From NCBI RefSeq assembly GCF_000143765.1, contig NZ_GL379771.1:310001-374000 (forward strand): a stretch of DNA of 64,000 bases. The letters are read 5' to 3'. This document shows, piece after piece, positions 52,063-60,747 of the stretch. The DNA comes from Sphingobacterium spiritivorum ATCC 33861 (GTDB lineage Bacteria; Bacteroidota; Bacteroidia; Sphingobacteriales; Sphingobacteriaceae). Made by a program: the position numbers and the translations under genes. The notes under the pieces were generated by a model. The model was given only the letters and a program-made list of their open reading frames with translations, made no database searches and was not told the origin of the DNA. Numbering within the stretch: position 1 is the first letter of the stretch; each line of letters starts with the position of its first letter.

Positions 52063-52779
52063 TTAAAATCCTTTTGCAGGTTTACGATGATATGGAAAAA
52101 CCGCCATCACCATTTTTTTTGTGGATTTCCACAATTTTGCTTCAATACGTTTTAGTAGAGATTGCTTTTTGGCAATACGATCCAAACGTTCTTTCGCTTC
52201 CATTTTACGCTGTATCTTTTCTTTCAACTCGCGTTCCTTCTCTACCGGATCCCACAACATAGCTGTACACATACAGTTTTTGCGTTCTTTACTGACAAGT
52301 ATATCATAGTTCACACAGCTTTGACAGCCTTTCCAGAATTCATCATCTGTTGTCAGTTCAGAATAGGTTACGGGCTCATATCCCAGATCCGAATTGATCT
52401 TCATCACGGCCAGTCCCGTTGTCAGTCCAAAAATCTTGGCATGCGGATATTTCTCTCGGGACAATTCAAAGACACGTTTTTTGATCGCTTTGGCCAGTCC
52501 CACTTTACGAAATTCAGGATTAACAATAAGACCTGAATTGGCAACATAGTCACCATGGCTCCATGTCTCAATATAACAAAAGCCGGCCCATCTGCCATCT
52601 CTGTGCAATGCAATTACAGCCTTACCCTCCGTCATCTTGTTCGCCACATACTCCGGTTTACGACGTGCAATACCAGTACCGCGAGCTTTCGCAGATTCGA
52701 ACATTTCATCACATATGATCTCTGCATAGTGTGTATGTTCTGGTTTGGCCGGAATAATTAAAAAATCTGAAATTGTCAT
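52063..52779 (-). CDS. GNAT-family acetyltransferase heading the arginine operon
   Basis: A 238-residue protein with a GNAT acyl-CoA transferase domain (about residues 6-150; the CoA motif is NPEFRKVGLAKAIKKRVFE). After the domain come four cysteines (Cys152, Cys155, Cys169 and Cys171; GCQSC ... NCMC) that could bind zinc, then a long basic helical tail. Related genes start arg operons in other Bacteroidota, and it may be the N-acylglutamate synthase that begins the pathway; that role is inferred from position. It lies downstream of an arginine-rich leader peptide and probable attenuator. Confidence 0.85.
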   Translation of the reverse strand: MTISDFLIIPAKPEHTHYAEIICDEMFESAKARGTGIARRKPEYVANKMTEGKAVIALHRDGRWAGFCYIETWSHGDYVANSGLIVNPEFRKVGLAKAIKKRVFELSREKYPHAKIFGLTTGLAVMKINSDLGYEPVTYSELTTDDEFWKGCQSCVNYDILVSKERKNCMCTAMLWDPVEKERELKEKIQRKMEAKERLDRIAKKQSLLKRIEAKLWKSTKKMVMAVFPYHRKPAKGF

Positions 52780-52840
52780 GAATGAAACGACCCCAAATAA
52801 TAAAACAACAACTAAATGTTAGTTTTGTCAGTAAATAAAC

Positions 52841-53086
52841 AAAAAAAATTGAAACCCGGATCTTCGAGCAGGAAGAACCTTTTATTTGTTGGAAGTAGCC
52901 TGCCTCTTTATCAAGCTCGAGGCAGTATAGGTCGTCGGAAGCGAATAACAGGACATTCCATATATAAAAAAGCATAAACCAACCTGCTCACAAACCTTTC
53001 GAAAGGCTGTAAATACGATTGAGCTATTGTTTTTTTACTGTTCATATGCAATGAAAAATGTCTTTGTTATTGACTGCGCAAATGTA
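52841..53086 (-). promoter_or_regulatory. Probable arginine attenuator (promoter, leader peptide, alternative hairpins, U8)
   Basis: On the minus strand: -7 box TACATTTG (53086-53079); a 44-codon leader frame (53045-52911); hairpin CTGCCTC/GAGGCAG (52925-52919 with 52906-52900) whose loop holds the TGA stop; a pairing of 52952-52942 with 52888-52878 (one mismatch, one G-U); a pairing GAGCAGG/CCTGCTC (52989-52983 with 52872-52866), which competes with GAGGCAGG just after the stop for the same CCTGCTC; a final stem (52879-52872 with 52865-52858, one mismatch) and eight T at 52848-52841. The GNAT-argG-argC operon follows. Confidence 0.7.
52911..53045 (-). CDS. Arginine-rich leader peptide (44 residues)
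   Basis: Starts MNSKKTIAQSYLQ and ends CPVIRFRRPILPRA. Arg occurs at 17, 21, 35, 37, 38 and 43; the last four codons for it are CGC, CGA, CGA and CGA. The ATG is about 30 nt after the expected start site. The stop TGA lies in the loop of a downstream hairpin. The peptide itself is probably not functional; translation of its Arg codons would be the sensor. Confidence 0.65.
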   Translation of the reverse strand: MNSKKTIAQSYLQPFERFVSRLVYAFLYMECPVIRFRRPILPRA

Positions 53087-53089
53087 TAA

Positions 53090-53410
53090 AATTATTTTTT
53101 TCTTTTATGCAATAAACGCATCGTTTTTTTGAAAAAACTTCAAAACATTACTGAATTGTGATTTTCAAAGAATATATTGATTTCCAAGACCATACCATCC
53201 CCTCTTTCAGACTTCTCCATATTCTAAAATTGAAATTTTTACATGTACAAATTGCAATGGTAGCATTATGATTTTGTAAATAGGATAAGATAACCGCATG
53301 TCAACATCAGGTCATCATCGGTGATCCGCAAACGTAAAATTTTTTAAATGCTTATTTTTCGATAATTTTGCAACTACAAACAGGTGTGACACACCTTAAA
53401 TTTAGTTTAT
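53090..53410. other. AT-rich intergenic region before a small membrane protein gene
   Basis: No gene was recognised. TAATTTTG at 53363-53370 is an exact -7 box for the gene at 53411; a -33 element is not clear. The first part lies just upstream of the arg leader promoter. Confidence 0.4.
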
Positions 53411-53659
53411 ATGGATACGCCCAGCATTATCTTTTATCTGTTTTTCGCAGTACCTTATATCTTTTGTATGTATTGGCTTGTCAAACAAGACAAGAAAAAA
53501 TACGTCTGGGGAATATCTATTGTGACGATCATTGCTATTATCGGCATCATTGTTTCTCAAAAAGCCAGTAAAGTTGCTATAGACAATTATCGTCAGCATC
53601 AGCTGGATTCAAGAGAAATCGAACGGGAAGAAAAACTGGACAGCCTGCACAATAAATAG
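53411..53659 (+). CDS. Small membrane protein of unknown function
   Basis: An 82-residue protein with two hydrophobic segments (about residues 5-22 and 32-49) and a highly charged C-terminal helix (SREIEREEKLDSLHNK). No family recognised. It has its own -7 box and a terminator, which supports it as a real gene. Confidence 0.65.
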   Translation: MDTPSIIFYLFFAVPYIFCMYWLVKQDKKKYVWGISIVTIIAIIGIIVSQKASKVAIDNYRQHQLDSREIEREEKLDSLHNK

Positions 53660-53677
53660 GCTAACGATATTTTTAAA

Positions 53678-53712
53678 ATAATAAAAGGCAACTAGTAGTT
53701 GCCTTTTATTAT
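53678..53712. terminator. Bidirectional terminator
   Basis: A perfect 17-bp inverted repeat (53678-53694 with 53696-53712), centred at 53695, between the small membrane protein gene and the convergent peptidase gene, with a T-rich flank on each strand. Confidence 0.92.
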
Positions 53713-53718
53713 GTAATG

Positions 53719-55878
53719 CTATCTGGTAATGCCTTCTAAAGCAAAAAGGAACGCATCTTCCATCGCCACTTCCTTGAGGTAATCAAATCTTCCGGATGCT
53801 CCTCCGTGACCGTAGTCCATATCCGTCTTTAGCAACAGAATATTTTTGTCCGTCTTGGTTGCTCTCAGTTTGGCCACCCATTTCGCCGGTTCGAAATACT
53901 GTACCTGACTATCATGAAGTCCTGTTGTCACGAGCATATTAGGGTAATCCTTCTTTTCAATATTTTCATATGGAGAATAACTCTTCATATATTCATATGC
54001 AGCTTTTGTATTCGGATTTCCCCATTCATCGTATTCATTTGTTGTCAACGGAATCGTTTCATCCAGCATGGTATTGACAACATCGACAAAGGGAACATTC
54101 GCAATTACACCGTTCCACAGATCGGGTGCCATATTCACCACAGCTCCCATCAACAACCCTCCTGCACTACCACCTTTAGCGTACAGATGACCTTTGCTAG
54201 TATACTGCTGATCGATCAGATATTGCCCGCAATCGATAAAATCGGTAAAGGTATTTTTCTTTTTCATCATTTTACCGTCTTCGTACCACTGACGGCCCAT
54301 CTCCTCACCTCCTCTGATGTGAGCAATGGCATATACAAATCCGCGATCCAGCAAACTCAACCTGGTAGAGGAAAAACTCGGATCCATAGATGCTCCATAG
54401 GAACCGTAAGCATAGAGCAGCAGGGGCGATTGACCATCTTTCTTGAATCCTTTCTTATATACAATGGATATAGGTACGGATGTACCATCTTTTGCTTTTG
54501 CAAAGATGCGTTCGGTAGTATAGTTGCCGGCATCATATCCACCTAATACAGGTTGCTGCTTCAGTAATTTCTTTTCATGTGTCTCCATATTATATTCATA
54601 AGTCGAAGATGGAGTCACTAGCGAAGTATATCCGTAGCGTACCGTACTCAGGTTGTATTCGACATTTGTACTGGGAGAAACCGTATAAGCTGCCTCCCCG
54701 AAATCCAGATAATGCTGTTTACCATCTTTCAGATTCCGCACAACTAATTGTGTCAGTCCGTTTTTACGCTCAGAAATCACCAGGAAATCTTTGAACTCAT
54801 CGATGTCACTGACCAGTACATCTGCACGGTGAGGGATCATCTCTTTCCAGTTTTCTTTTCCGGTTTTGTCCAGCGGACATTCCATAACCTTAAAATTCTT
54901 CGCATTATCATTCGTGACGATCAGAAATCTATCTTCCAATGCCGTTACAGAATAGAGTACATCTTTAATGCGCGGCTGGAAGATTTTGAATGATCCATTC
55001 GGATCATCTGCATTCAGAATATATTCTTCTGAAGATAATGTGCCACCACTATAGATCATTATATATTTTCCATTTTTGGACTTGCTCACGCCAATGTAAT
55101 TAGTATTATCTTTTTCATGATATACGGTGACATCATTTTTTTCATCTGTACCCAGCGTATGTCTTTTTATTTTCTCACTGAGCAATGTGACCGGATTTTT
55201 GGCTGTGTAAAACAACGTTTTATTATCATTAGCCCATGTTGTACCACCACTTGTACGTGAAATCCGGTCGCTCATGATCTTTCCGGTCTCCAGGTTCTTT
55301 ATATGCACAACATATTCACGACGTGACACTGTATCCACCCCATAGGCTAATAATTTATTATCCGGACTCACAGACAGACCACCTACAGCATAATAAGCAT
55401 GTCCTTTAGCCATAGCGTCCACATCCAGCAATATCTCTTCAGGAGCATTCAGGCTGCCTTTTTTCCGGCAGTATTTATAATATTGCTGTCCTTCTAATGT
55501 ACGCGTATAATAATAATATCCGTTTTTGAAGTACGGAACAGATTCATCCGTTTCTTTAATCCTGCTTTTCAGTTCATCAAACAGGCGTTGCTGAAAAGGT
55601 TCTGTCTGCTTCATTATGGCAGCAGTATAGGCATTTTCAGCCTCAAGATAACTGACAACATTGGAAGAATCCGGTCCTTTTTTAAAATAATCGATCATCC
55701 AATAGTAATTGTCCGTAACAGTGTCTCCATGAATGACACGTTGGTGTGGTTTGACAGCAGCGACCGGCGCAGTGACATCCGGCCATTGTAATGGTTTGTT
55801 TTCTGACATATTGTTATTTGAAGAACAAGAGGATAGCGCGACTAAAGCTCCTATCCATATGGTAATTTTTCTAATCAT
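53719..55878 (-). CDS. S9 family prolyl oligopeptidase (oligopeptidase B-like), lipoprotein
   Basis: A 719-residue serine peptidase. It has a lipobox ALSSCSSN (Cys18), an N-terminal beta-propeller (about 70-420; SPDNKLLAYGVDTVSRREYVVHIKNL) and a C-terminal alpha/beta-hydrolase domain with nucleophile Ser in YAKGGSAGGLLMGAV and His in DYGHGGASGRFDYL. The catalytic Asp is in GLHDSQVQYFEPAKW. It cleaves short peptides, probably after basic residues as oligopeptidase B does, in the periplasm. Confidence 0.92.
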   Translation of the reverse strand: MIRKITIWIGALVALSSCSSNNNMSENKPLQWPDVTAPVAAVKPHQRVIHGDTVTDNYYWMIDYFKKGPDSSNVVSYLEAENAYTAAIMKQTEPFQQRLFDELKSRIKETDESVPYFKNGYYYYTRTLEGQQYYKYCRKKGSLNAPEEILLDVDAMAKGHAYYAVGGLSVSPDNKLLAYGVDTVSRREYVVHIKNLETGKIMSDRISRTSGGTTWANDNKTLFYTAKNPVTLLSEKIKRHTLGTDEKNDVTVYHEKDNTNYIGVSKSKNGKYIMIYSGGTLSSEEYILNADDPNGSFKIFQPRIKDVLYSVTALEDRFLIVTNDNAKNFKVMECPLDKTGKENWKEMIPHRADVLVSDIDEFKDFLVISERKNGLTQLVVRNLKDGKQHYLDFGEAAYTVSPSTNVEYNLSTVRYGYTSLVTPSSTYEYNMETHEKKLLKQQPVLGGYDAGNYTTERIFAKAKDGTSVPISIVYKKGFKKDGQSPLLLYAYGSYGASMDPSFSSTRLSLLDRGFVYAIAHIRGGEEMGRQWYEDGKMMKKKNTFTDFIDCGQYLIDQQYTSKGHLYAKGGSAGGLLMGAVVNMAPDLWNGVIANVPFVDVVNTMLDETIPLTTNEYDEWGNPNTKAAYEYMKSYSPYENIEKKDYPNMLVTTGLHDSQVQYFEPAKWVAKLRATKTDKNILLLKTDMDYGHGGASGRFDYLKEVAMEDAFLFALEGITR

Positions 55879-56010
55879 AAATAGAATTTTGAAATTAGTA
55901 TTTTGACAAAATAAAGGTCTGTGAAACCCATAAAATGAAAACTCATTAAAGATAACCGAAAAGTTTTACCGATTTAGAAAAAATTAACAATTTGCTTCAG
56001 ATTATTGCCC

Positions 56011-56018
56011 TATATTTG
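56011..56018 (+). promoter_or_regulatory. -7 box of the subtilisin-like peptidase gene
   Basis: TATATTTG, exact TAnnTTTG; TTTG at 55991-55994 is 16 bp upstream, closer than usual. Confidence 0.55.
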
Positions 56019-56060
56019 CTTATAGATCATTAATTAAGAAATAAACGTTTATAAGCGACT

Positions 56061-57695
56061 ATGAGATTAAAAAAATTAGCTATTATATTAGCTTTTGGTA
56101 CATTACCGGTTCTTTCGTTTGCACAAAAGGATCAAAAGACCCCTGAAAACTGGTTTAATCTTGATTTCCAGCAGGATGGCGTAATGGGAATCAGTACAGA
56201 AAAAGCCTATCAGACATTATTGAAAGGAAGAAAAGCTACTCCTGTCATTGTAGCTGTTATAGACGGTGGCGTGGATGTCAAACACGAAGACCTTAAAGAT
56301 GTGCTCTGGATCAATCCCAAAGACAATAATGATAACGGTAAAGACAATGATAAAAACGGTTACATCAATGATAAATATGGCTGGAACTTTATCGGAAATG
56401 CCAACGGAGAAAATGTCAACCATGACAATCTGGAGCTGACCCGTCTGATCCGCAAGTATGAGCCTAAATATATTTCCGTATTACCAAGTACTCCTTTAAG
56501 TGCTGCTGAAAGAAGAGAATTTGTCGCTTATCAGGGTATGGTAAGCGAGTATGCAAAAAAACTGGAGGAAGCACAGTTTGGTGAAATGAATTATGTCAAA
56601 CTGAAAGATCAGTTAGAGATTATCTTCAAAAAAATAGGTAAAGATGCCAGTACATTGACATTAGCCGATATTGAGGCTTATTCGCCTGCCAACGATCAGG
56701 AAAAAATGGCTTTACGTATTGCTAAAAGAGGTATTCAGGAAGAAAAAGGTTCGGTATCCCAGTTTTACACACAATTAGGAGAGGCTGCAACTTACTATGG
56801 AGATCAGGTCAAATATCACCTGAACAAAGAGTTTGATCCGCGCCATATCATTGGTGATAATTATGACGATGCGACAGAGCGCTATTATGGAAACGCTGAT
56901 GTAACCGGTCCGGACGCAGAGCACGGCACACACGTAGCGGGTATCATCGGAGCAAAACGCAATAACAATATAGGTATTAATGGTGTCGCAGATCAGGTGA
57001 GAATAATGTCTGTACGAACTGTCCCAAATGGTGATGAACGCGATAAAGATGTAGCAAATGCAATCCGCTATGCTGCTGAAAATGGCGCAAAGGTTATCAA
57101 TATGAGCTTTGGAAAAAGTTATGCTTACAATAAAAAAGCCGTGGATGATGCCGTCAAATTCGCAATCTCTAAAGATGTATTGTTAGTACACGCTGCAGGT
57201 AACGATGGCCAGGATGTAGATATCCACAAAAACTTCCCTACAAAATACTATACAGATAGCCTGGATGCTATTCAGGGAGAAGCGGATGCCTGGATCACAG
57301 TAGGTGCAAGCGGACTTTATCAGGATGATAATCTGGTGGCAGATTTTTCCAATTACGGATATAAAACTGTAGATGTATTTGCTCCCGGAGTAAAAATCAA
57401 TTCTACTATGCCCGGATCTTTATACAAAGAGCAACAAGGTACAAGTATGGCCTCACCGGTAGTAGCGGGTCTTGCCGCTATGATCCGTTCCTATTATCCG
57501 CAGCTGACAGCCAAAGAGACAAAAGATATTATTATGAAATCTGTTGTTAAAGTGGATAAGAAAGTAACCATCAAAGCTGAAGACGGCAGCAAGAAAAAAG
57601 TTTATCTGGATGAAATCAGTGTTACAGGCGGTGTTGTAAATGCATATCAGGCCATTGCCGAAGCAGATAAATATCTGTCACAGAAGAAAAAATAA
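56061..57695 (+). CDS. S8 subtilisin-like serine peptidase, secreted
   Basis: A 544-residue protease with a signal peptide (ending LSFAQKD, about residue 21). The triad is Asp68 in VAVIDGGVDVKHEDL, His288 in EHGTHVAGIIG and Ser462 in GTSMASPVVAG; the oxyanion Asn381 is in HAAGNDG. Asp and His are 220 residues apart, compared with about 32 in subtilisin, so an insertion of roughly 190 residues lies between them; its first part is Asp/Asn-rich and could bind calcium, the rest is mostly helical. No C-terminal sorting domain is present. Confidence 0.93.
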   Translation: MRLKKLAIILAFGTLPVLSFAQKDQKTPENWFNLDFQQDGVMGISTEKAYQTLLKGRKATPVIVAVIDGGVDVKHEDLKDVLWINPKDNNDNGKDNDKNGYINDKYGWNFIGNANGENVNHDNLELTRLIRKYEPKYISVLPSTPLSAAERREFVAYQGMVSEYAKKLEEAQFGEMNYVKLKDQLEIIFKKIGKDASTLTLADIEAYSPANDQEKMALRIAKRGIQEEKGSVSQFYTQLGEAATYYGDQVKYHLNKEFDPRHIIGDNYDDATERYYGNADVTGPDAEHGTHVAGIIGAKRNNNIGINGVADQVRIMSVRTVPNGDERDKDVANAIRYAAENGAKVINMSFGKSYAYNKKAVDDAVKFAISKDVLLVHAAGNDGQDVDIHKNFPTKYYTDSLDAIQGEADAWITVGASGLYQDDNLVADFSNYGYKTVDVFAPGVKINSTMPGSLYKEQQGTSMASPVVAGLAAMIRSYYPQLTAKETKDIIMKSVVKVDKKVTIKAEDGSKKKVYLDEISVTGGVVNAYQAIAEADKYLSQKKK

Positions 57696-57727
57696 TTTTT
57701 TTTGTGATATAAAATACTATAAGTTGC

Positions 57728-57747
57728 TTATCTTACGTTTGATAAGA
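57728..57747. promoter_or_regulatory. Inverted repeat around the -7 box of the small gene at 57778
   Basis: CTTATC (57728-57733) and GATAAG (57742-57747) flank TACGTTTG (57735-57742), an exact -7 box. A protein bound here would block transcription. Confidence 0.4.
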
Positions 57748-57777
57748 AGTTGATAACAAACAAATTTAGCTCAGCTT

Positions 57778-57963
57778 ATGGTAGAAAACTTTACAAAAAT
57801 TAAAGAAGATACTTACACAACAGAAGATAAAGATCTGACTAACTATCAGGACGATGTTTTCGAGATTAAGCTAAAATCAAATCTTCAGAATTTGTCTAAA
57901 AACCCCAACAGAAAGACAATTGAGAGTATTTTAGCGTATTCCAAATCGTTGAAAAAAGATTAA
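57778..57963 (+). CDS. Small acidic/basic protein of unknown function
   Basis: A 61-residue cytoplasmic protein (MVENFTKIKEDTYT ... SILAYSKSLKKD), predicted mainly helical in its C-terminal half. It has its own -7 box at 57735-57742 and is followed by a strong terminator, so it seems to be a real single-gene unit. I do not recognise the family. Confidence 0.68.
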   Translation: MVENFTKIKEDTYTTEDKDLTNYQDDVFEIKLKSNLQNLSKNPNRKTIESILAYSKSLKKD

Positions 57964-57976
57964 GTATCTTCAAGAT

Positions 57977-58011
57977 CAAGGCCCGGTAACATTACTGGGC
58001 CTTGTTTTTTT
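57977..58011 (+). terminator. Terminator of the 61-residue protein gene
   Basis: CAAGGCCCGGTA (57977-57988) pairs with TACTGGGCCTTG (57993-58004) with one mismatch; seven T residues follow. Confidence 0.92.
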
Positions 58012-58040
58012 AAAAGGTAAAGGTTTTTGTATCTTTGGAT

Positions 58041-58727
58041 ATGTTAAAGAAAGATCGTTACCGTGCCTTTGTAGAATATTTTTCTACTCACAATCCTGAT
58101 GCACAGACCGAATTAAATTACAGCAATCCTTATGAACTTCTCATTGCTGTTATCCTGTCGGCTCAATGTACAGATAAACGGATCAATCAGATAACTCCGG
58201 CACTTTTCGAACGCTTTCCGGTAGTAGAAGCATTAGCTGCAGCTTCTGTTGACGAAGTCTTCAGTTATATCCGCTCCGTAAGCTATCCCAACAACAAAGC
58301 CAAACACCTGGTCGGAATGGCAAATATGCTTATTGAAAAATTCAATGGAGAAGTGCCGGAACAAATAGAAGATCTTATTAAATTACCGGGTGTAGGTCGC
58401 AAAACAGCAAATGTAATCTCTTCTGTGGTTTATAATAAACCGGCAATGGCGGTGGATACGCATGTATTCAGGGTAAGTAACAGATTGGGCCTGACCAGCA
58501 GAGCGACGACTCCTCTTGCTGTAGAAAAACAACTGGTCAAATTTCTTCCGGAAGAAACGATAGCTGTTGCACACCACTGGCTTATTCTGCACGGACGCTA
58601 TATCTGTCTTGCACGAAAACCCAAATGTGAGATTTGTCCGATTACCTATATGTGTAAATATTATGAAACTCAGTTCCTAAAAACCACACACCGGAAATCA
58701 AATTCAGGTAAGGAACAGATCGTTTAA
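58041..58727 (+). CDS. nth: Endonuclease III
   Basis: A 228-residue DNA glycosylase/AP lyase of base excision repair that removes oxidised pyrimidines. The helix-hairpin-helix with catalytic Lys is LPGVGRKTANVIS and the Asp is in AVDTHVFRVSNR. The [4Fe-4S] cysteines are in CLARKPKCEICPITYMC. ATG at 58041 is preferred over TTG at 58035; TATCTTTG at 58030-58037 is a -7 box so close that the mRNA could be nearly leaderless. Confidence 0.95.
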   Translation: MLKKDRYRAFVEYFSTHNPDAQTELNYSNPYELLIAVILSAQCTDKRINQITPALFERFPVVEALAAASVDEVFSYIRSVSYPNNKAKHLVGMANMLIEKFNGEVPEQIEDLIKLPGVGRKTANVISSVVYNKPAMAVDTHVFRVSNRLGLTSRATTPLAVEKQLVKFLPEETIAVAHHWLILHGRYICLARKPKCEICPITYMCKYYETQFLKTTHRKSNSGKEQIV

Positions 58728-58768
58728 TTCTAAAAACACCATAAAACTAATTATATTAGCATTTTAAA

Positions 58769-58799
58769 TTTGATTATTTCATTTTTATCTGTATTTTTG
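58769..58799 (+). promoter_or_regulatory. recA promoter
   Basis: TTTG (58769-58772), exactly 19 bp, then TATTTTTG (58792-58799): a full consensus match. No dyad resembling a LexA box was seen next to it. Confidence 0.75.
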
Positions 58800-58818
58800 A
58801 TTAATAATTACTAAAAAT

Positions 58819-59832
58819 ATGAGCAACCAGGACAAATTAAAAGCTTTACAGCTTACTTTAGATAAATTAGAAAAATCGTACGGTAAAGGTACGATCATGA
58901 AATTGGGTGATTCAGCGGTTGAACCGATTGAGTCTATTTCTACAGGTTCTTTAGGTCTGGATATTGCACTGGGAATCGGAGGTGTACCAAAAGGCCGTAT
59001 TATCGAGATCTATGGCCCGGAATCTTCAGGTAAGACAACATTAGCGACACATATAGTTGCAGAGGCACAGAAAAAAGGCGGAATTGCAGCCATCATCGAT
59101 GCCGAGCACGCATTTGATAAATATTACGCACAGAAACTGGGTGTGGATGTAGAGAATCTGCTGATTTCTCAACCGGATAACGGTGAGCAGGGTCTGGAGA
59201 TTGCTGACAACCTGATCCGCTCAGGAGCTATTGATGTCATCGTTATTGACTCCGTCGCGGCATTAGTACCTAAAGGTGAAATTGAAGGCGAAATGGGAGA
59301 TTCGAAAATGGGGCTACAAGCCCGACTGATGTCTCAGGCTTTGCGTAAACTGACCGGAACTATATCCAAAACTAACTGTTGCTGTATTTTTATTAACCAG
59401 TTACGCGAAAAAATTGGTGTAATGTTCGGAAATCCGGAAACAACAACAGGTGGTAACGCCCTTAAATTCTATGCTTCCGTTCGTTTGGATATTCGCCGTA
59501 CTTCACAGATCAAAGATTCAGATGAAGTATCCGGTAACCGTGTAAAAGTAAAAATTGTAAAAAATAAAGTCGCTCCTCCTTTCCGGATTGCCGAATTTGA
59601 TATTATGTTCGGAGAAGGTATATCTAAAGTTGGTGAGATCATCGACCTTGGTGTGGAGTACAATATCATTAAAAAATCAGGATCATGGTTCAGTTATGGA
59701 GACACCAAGCTTGGACAAGGCCGCGATGCTGTAAAATCATTACTTCAGGACAATCCGGATCTGATGGATGAGCTGGAACAAAAAATTAAAGCAGAAGTAT
59801 CCGGTGTAGAAGCTGTTGTCGAACCGGAATAG
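58819..59832 (+). CDS. recA: Recombinase RecA
   Basis: A 337-residue ATP-dependent strand-exchange protein for recombination repair and SOS induction. Walker A is GPESSGKTT (residues 66-74), Walker B is [12 protein letters not shown], and the DNA-binding loops [15 protein letters not shown] and [24 protein letters not shown] are intact. The C-terminal tail is short and only mildly acidic. It has a consensus promoter and a terminator, so it is monocistronic. Confidence 0.98.
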   Translation: MSNQDKLKALQLTLDKLEKSYGKGTIMKLGDSAVEPIESISTGSLGLDIALGIGGVPKGRIIEIYGPESSGKTTLATHIVAEAQKKGGIAAIIDAEHAFDKYYAQKLGVDVENLLISQPDNGEQGLEIADNLIRSGAIDVIVIDSVAALVPKGEIEGEMGDSKMGLQARLMSQALRKLTGTISKTNCCCIFINQLREKIGVMFGNPETTTGGNALKFYASVRLDIRRTSQIKDSDEVSGNRVKVKIVKNKVAPPFRIAEFDIMFGEGISKVGEIIDLGVEYNIIKKSGSWFSYGDTKLGQGRDAVKSLLQDNPDLMDELEQKIKAEVSGVEAVVEPE

Positions 59833-59867
59833 AACAAATCAGGTCACGATTATGTTATAATTTATTC

Positions 59868-59904
59868 ATATAGCCATTCCAAAAGAATGGCTATATTTAT
59901 TTTT
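59868..59904 (+). terminator. Terminator of recA
   Basis: A perfect 12-bp stem (ATATAGCCATTC / GAATGGCTATAT) with a 5-nt loop is followed by TTATTTTT. Confidence 0.93.
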
Positions 59905-59918
59905 CACAACCTCATATC

Positions 59919-60695
59919 ATGAAAAATAAATACAGCCTTATTCTCCTGTTGATTCTGTTCACTCTTTGTTCCCCTGTATTCGGACAACAGCCTTTAAAGA
60001 TTCTTTCCTACAACATTCACCATGGCAATCCGCCCAGCAAACCGGGGGTCATTGATCTCGAAGCTATTGCAAAAGTGATCCGTACATCCGGAGCGGACGT
60101 AGTCGGACTACAGGAAATAGATGTAAATGTAGGCCGTTCGGAGAATGTTGATCAGGCTAAAAAACTGGCAGAATTAGCCGGAATGGAATATTATTTCTTT
60201 TCGAAAGGAATCGATCTGGAAAAAGGAGAATATGGAACAGTTATTCTCTCAAAATTCCCAATTACCAATACCGAACGGCTTGAACTGCCTATGCCTGTCA
60301 AAAGTGAAATGCGAAGTCTGGGTATTGCAAAAATCAAAATTCCTTCAGGCAAAGAAATTCTTTTTGCCAATACACATTTAGATTTAAAAGAAGAAAACAG
60401 AATCGCGCAGACTAAATTTATTGTAAATCATTTTCAGGACACAAAACATCTCGTTGTCCTTGTAGGAGACCTTAATGCACAACCGCAATCGGAACCTATA
60501 AAAATTTTAGGAAATTTCTTTAAACGTAGCGAGATTACGAACGGATTTACCATTCCGGAAGTGAATCCAACCCGTGAAATTGATTTTATCATGGTCAATA
60601 AAAGCAAAAATCCTAAATTCCAAAACCACAAGGTAATAGAGGAGTCTTATGCATCCGATCACAGACCGGTATATGCTGAAGTATTGATTAAATAA
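59919..60695 (+). CDS. Endonuclease/exonuclease/phosphatase-family protein, secreted
   Basis: A 258-residue metal-dependent phosphoesterase-fold protein with a signal peptide (ending PVFGQQ, about residue 23). Family motifs: LKILSYNIHHG, VVGLQEIDVN (metal-binding Glu), NTHLDL, LVGDLNAQP and SDHRPVYAEV (catalytic His). The substrate of such exported members ranges from nucleic acids to phospholipids and sugar phosphates and is not decided here. A repeat-rich region follows. Confidence 0.88.
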   Translation: MKNKYSLILLLILFTLCSPVFGQQPLKILSYNIHHGNPPSKPGVIDLEAIAKVIRTSGADVVGLQEIDVNVGRSENVDQAKKLAELAGMEYYFFSKGIDLEKGEYGTVILSKFPITNTERLELPMPVKSEMRSLGIAKIKIPSGKEILFANTHLDLKEENRIAQTKFIVNHFQDTKHLVVLVGDLNAQPQSEPIKILGNFFKRSEITNGFTIPEVNPTREIDFIMVNKSKNPKFQNHKVIEESYASDHRPVYAEVLIK

Positions 60696-60747
60696 ACCTG
60701 ATTTTTGGAACACAAAACCTGATTATCAATCTTTTTATGGAGAGAGG

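Noticed and set aside
52709..52975. An 88-codon minus-strand frame overlapping the arginine leader and the GNAT start
   Set aside because: It runs in another frame through the hairpins and U8 run, ends within the GNAT coding region and has no promoter or protein-like character; the 44-codon leader frame fits the structure better.
52841..53086. 6S RNA, SRP RNA or another housekeeping RNA as explanation of the rod-like pairing
   Set aside because: No conserved SRP, RNase P or tmRNA core was found, and the U8 run, the Arg-rich frame and the downstream arginine genes point to an attenuator.
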